Assembly: GCA_030427865.1 (NCBI GenBank)
Contig: JAUICK010000001.1
Coordinates: 186,001 to 250,000, forward strand
Source: Bacteroidia bacterium
GTDB taxonomy: Bacteria > Bacteroidota > Bacteroidia > Flavobacteriales > Flavobacteriaceae
Direction: 5' to 3'
Length of the DNA: 64,000 bases
Shown here: positions 61,475-64,000 of the stretch, one piece after another
Position numbering within the stretch: position 1 is the first letter of the stretch
Layout of the letters: each line of letters starts with the position of its first letter
Translations under genes and position numbers: made by a program
The notes under the pieces: model-generated
Told to the model about the DNA's origin: nothing
Seen by the model: only the letters and a program-made list of their open reading frames with translations
Databases searched by the model: none

Positions 61475-64000
61475 ATGAAAAAAAGTTACTTAATTAAATT
61501 CCTAACTTTAGGAATATTCTTGTCATTTACTTTTAGTTTTAATGCACAAACAAAAAAAGAGTTAAAAAAAATTAAAGGAAAGTACGATTTACAAAAACTC
61601 GATTATCTAAAGAAAGAATTTAATCAAAAAGCAACAGCCGAAAAAGCAAAAGCATTACAATTGGCTAAATTAAATAATTGGCCAACAATCATTAAAAAAG
61701 ATGGTAAATATGCAGAAATACAAAAAATAATTAATGGTAAACCAATTTATTATACAACTTTTAATATAGACGCAGCTAAATCAACAAGAACAAATCACTT
61801 AAATAATGGTGGTTCATTGGGTCTAAACTTAAATGGACAAAATATGACTGCTTATGTTTGGGATGGAGGTATTGCAAGAGCATCACATCAAGAATATGAT
61901 GGCGCAGGCGGATCTAATAGGTTTTCTGTAGGAGATGGATCTTCTACTCTAAATTTCCATGCTGCACACGTAACAGGTACCATTATAGCTTCTGGAGTTC
62001 AAGCAAATGCAAAAGGAATGGCTCCTCATGCAAGTGCTATCGGAAACGACTGGAATAATGATCTTGCAGAGGCAACTACAGCAGCAGGTAATGGAATGTT
62101 AGTTTCTAATCATTCTTATGGTTTTTCTGCTAGAAACCCTAACACAGGGCAAGCTTGGTTGCCAGATTACTATTTTGGAGGCTACATAGAAGAATCAAGA
62201 GGCTGGGATAATTTAATGTTTAATGCTCCAAATTATTTAATGGTTGTTGCAGCTGGTAATGATGGAAATGATAATTCTGCAAATGGAGCTCCATTAAATG
62301 GAAATTCTTCCTATGATAAATTAACAGGACATTCTACTTCAAAAAATAATTTAGTTGTTGCAAATGCACAAGATGCAAATATTGATGCTAATGGCAACCT
62401 TATATCTGTTACTATTAATAGTAGTAGTAGTGAAGGTCCAACAGACGATTTAAGAATTAAACCAGACATTACTGGTAATGGAACAGGAGTTTATTCTACT
62501 TACCATAATAGCGACTCAGCTTACAATAGTATTAGCGGAACATCAATGGCATCACCAAATGTTGCAGGAACCTTATTGTTATTACAACAACATGCTAATA
62601 GTGTTAATGGTTCTTATATGAGGGCTGCAACACTTAAAGGTCTTGCATTACATACAGCAGATGATGCAGGAACTAATGGCCCAGATGCAATTTTTGGTTG
62701 GGGACTTTTAAATGCAAAAAAAGCAGCTGAAGCAATTACTCAAAATGGAAATGAATCTAAAATTGAAGAACTTACATTAACCTCTGGTCAGACTTATCAA
62801 ATTACTGTAGATTCTGATGGAGTGAATAATTTAATAGCTTCTATATCTTGGACAGATCGTCCAGGAACAGCAAACACTATTGTTAATAATTCTAATGCTG
62901 TATTGGTAAACGATTTAGACGTTAGAGTTACTAAAGGAGCTACAACACATAATCCTTGGAGATTAACAGGTATTACTACAAATGGAAAAGGAGACAATAT
63001 TGTAGACCCTTTTGAAAGGGTTGATGTCCCTGAAGCTTCAGGTACTTACACAATTACTGTTACCCACAAAGGTTCTTTAACAGGAGGAAGCCAAAATTTC
63101 TCTTTAATAGTTACAGGATTATCTGGAACACCTATTGTTTGTAACGCAACTGTTCCAACTGGAGTCAGCACAACTAATGTTTCTGCATCAGGAGCAACAA
63201 TTGGTTGGGATACTGTAACAGCTGCAACATATGATGTACGTTACAGAGTATCTGGAACTTCTACTTGGATAACTAACACCGTTAATGGAACTTCAACAGT
63301 ATTAAGTGGATTATCTGCTAACACTTCTTATGAAGTACAAGTTCGCAGTAAATGTTCTTCAGGAAACTCAGCATACAGTACATCAGCAAACTTTACAACT
63401 CCAGAAGTTCAATTAAATTATTGTGCATCTAATGGAAATGATGTTTCTGATGAATATATTAGTAGAGTACAAATAGAAACAATAAATAATACCTCTGGAG
63501 CTTCTTCAAGCGGTTATGCAGATTATTCTTCAATTTCTACTAATTTAACAAAAGGAAACTCTTCTACAATAACCATTACTCCTACTTGGACAGGAACTAT
63601 TTATAATGAAGGTTACGCTGTTTTTATTGATTATAATAAAGACGGAGATTTTGATGATAGCGGAGAAACTGTCTGGACGCAATCTGCTTCTAAAACAACT
63701 CCTGTAACTGGATCATTTACTATACCAACATCATCAATTACTGGTCAAACAAGAATGCGTGTTGTTATGCAATACAATGCAGTTCCTTCTGCATGTGGTT
63801 CTTATAATTATGGTGAAACAGAAGATTACACAGTAAATATAGTTAGTGGAGCTGCAGATGCAACTGCACCAGTAATTACATTAAACGGGGCTTCAACAAT
63901 AAATCTAACTGTTGGAGACTCTTTTACAGACCCAGGAGCAACTGCAACTGATAATGTAGATGGAAATATTTCTGCAAATATTGTTGTAACAGGTTCAGTT
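61475..64000 (+). CDS. Secreted subtilisin-family (S8) serine protease, multidomain (partial, C-terminus beyond right edge)
   Basis: 842 codons are visible, open to the edge and absent from the ORF track. A signal peptide (LGIFLSFTFSFNAQ) is followed by the S8 domain with its triad: Asp 130 in YVWDGG, His 165 in HAAHVTGT and Ser 357 in GTSMASPNVAG; AAGNDG holds the oxyanion Asn. A beta-rich region follows, then a fibronectin type III domain (about 555-640), a GEVED-type domain (about 650-785, DYNKDGDFDDSGE, GETEDYTVNI) and the start of a DUF5011 Ig-like domain (PVITLNGASTINLTVGDSF). A T9SS sorting domain is expected beyond the edge. It is probably an extracellular protein-degrading enzyme. 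Confidence 0.93.
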   Translation, partial: MKKSYLIKFLTLGIFLSFTFSFNAQTKKELKKIKGKYDLQKLDYLKKEFNQKATAEKAKALQLAKLNNWPTIIKKDGKYAEIQKIINGKPIYYTTFNIDAAKSTRTNHLNNGGSLGLNLNGQNMTAYVWDGGIARASHQEYDGAGGSNRFSVGDGSSTLNFHAAHVTGTIIASGVQANAKGMAPHASAIGNDWNNDLAEATTAAGNGMLVSNHSYGFSARNPNTGQAWLPDYYFGGYIEESRGWDNLMFNAPNYLMVVAAGNDGNDNSANGAPLNGNSSYDKLTGHSTSKNNLVVANAQDANIDANGNLISVTINSSSSEGPTDDLRIKPDITGNGTGVYSTYHNSDSAYNSISGTSMASPNVAGTLLLLQQHANSVNGSYMRAATLKGLALHTADDAGTNGPDAIFGWGLLNAKKAAEAITQNGNESKIEELTLTSGQTYQITVDSDGVNNLIASISWTDRPGTANTIVNNSNAVLVNDLDVRVTKGATTHNPWRLTGITTNGKGDNIVDPFERVDVPEASGTYTITVTHKGSLTGGSQNFSLIVTGLSGTPIVCNATVPTGVSTTNVSASGATIGWDTVTAATYDVRYRVSGTSTWITNTVNGTSTVLSGLSANTSYEVQVRSKCSSGNSAYSTSANFTTPEVQLNYCASNGNDVSDEYISRVQIETINNTSGASSSGYADYSSISTNLTKGNSSTITITPTWTGTIYNEGYAVFIDYNKDGDFDDSGETVWTQSASKTTPVTGSFTIPTSSITGQTRMRVVMQYNAVPSACGSYNYGETEDYTVNIVSGAADATAPVITLNGASTINLTVGDSFTDPGATATDNVDGNISANIVVTGSV

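Overview
The window is a chromosomal segment of an AT-rich marine-type member of the Flavobacteriia (Bacteroidetes), similar in style to Polaribacter or Tenacibaculum. The evidence is gliding genes gldE and gldD, proteins with type IX secretion (T9SS) sorting domains, a TonB receptor beside a DUF5689 lipoprotein, ilvBD/leuAB and fused thrA gene orders, the ftsX-DUF3098-uppP-truB cluster, and repeated Bacteroidetes promoters (TTTG/TTG, about 19-20 bp, TAnnTTTG). The genus cannot be fixed from this sequence alone. I saw no phage, insertion sequence, CRISPR array or classical island.

Layout. 1-5.6 kb (minus): leuA, leuB, ilvD and ilvB (cut by the left edge), with a 20-codon Ile/Val/Leu-rich leader ORF and attenuator-like hairpin just before ilvD. 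5.7-12.4 kb (plus): a conserved helical protein, then thrA-thrB-thrC preceded by a 13-codon Thr/Ile-rich leader ORF. 12.5-19.7 kb (minus): a very large calcium-repeat surface protein whose reading frame breaks at a run of six A, separating the body from its T9SS sorting domain. 19.8 kb: tRNA-Gln with promoter and terminator. 20-24.2 kb: a DUF2723 membrane glycosyltransferase, a polysaccharide deacetylase containing an octanucleotide repeat, a folded intergenic RNA element, and a thioredoxin-fold protein without its cysteine pair. 24.3-31.9 kb: metallophosphoesterase, polA, Sua5/TsaC, a small DUF1842-like protein, and an RluA-type pseudouridine synthase.

31.9-35.6 kb (minus): a beta-barrel protein, truB, uppP, DUF3098, ftsX and methylmalonyl-CoA epimerase. 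35.6-41 kb: DUF5689 lipoprotein, TonB-dependent receptor and a secreted endonuclease/phosphatase-fold protein, which together look like an uptake locus. 41.1-43.2 kb (minus): RNase E/G with a hairpin-rich 5' leader, an unannotated 29-residue very basic protein, and HU. 43.3-46.8 kb (plus): mutY-ssb-gldE-gldD. 46.9-57.1 kb: a kelch-like lipoprotein, an EamA transporter, dprA followed by a possible kinase-fold protein, an FG-GAP-like T9SS cargo, a TPR-LytTR regulator, an HU/SPOR protein, an acyl-CoA thioesterase and a small MscS channel. 57.1-61.1 kb (minus): sugar nucleotidyltransferase, TPR protein, DUF4292 lipoprotein and EnvC-like protein. 61.5-64 kb: a secreted subtilisin-family protease running off the right edge.

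The two amino-acid leader ORFs are the most interesting regulatory signals. They suggest ribosome-mediated attenuation of both the branched-chain and threonine operons in a Bacteroidetes genome. Next are the frame break in the giant surface protein, the structured leader of the RNase E/G gene, the hidden basic micro-protein, and the kinase-like gene behind dprA. All assignments come from reading the sequence and from family knowledge; no database search was run.
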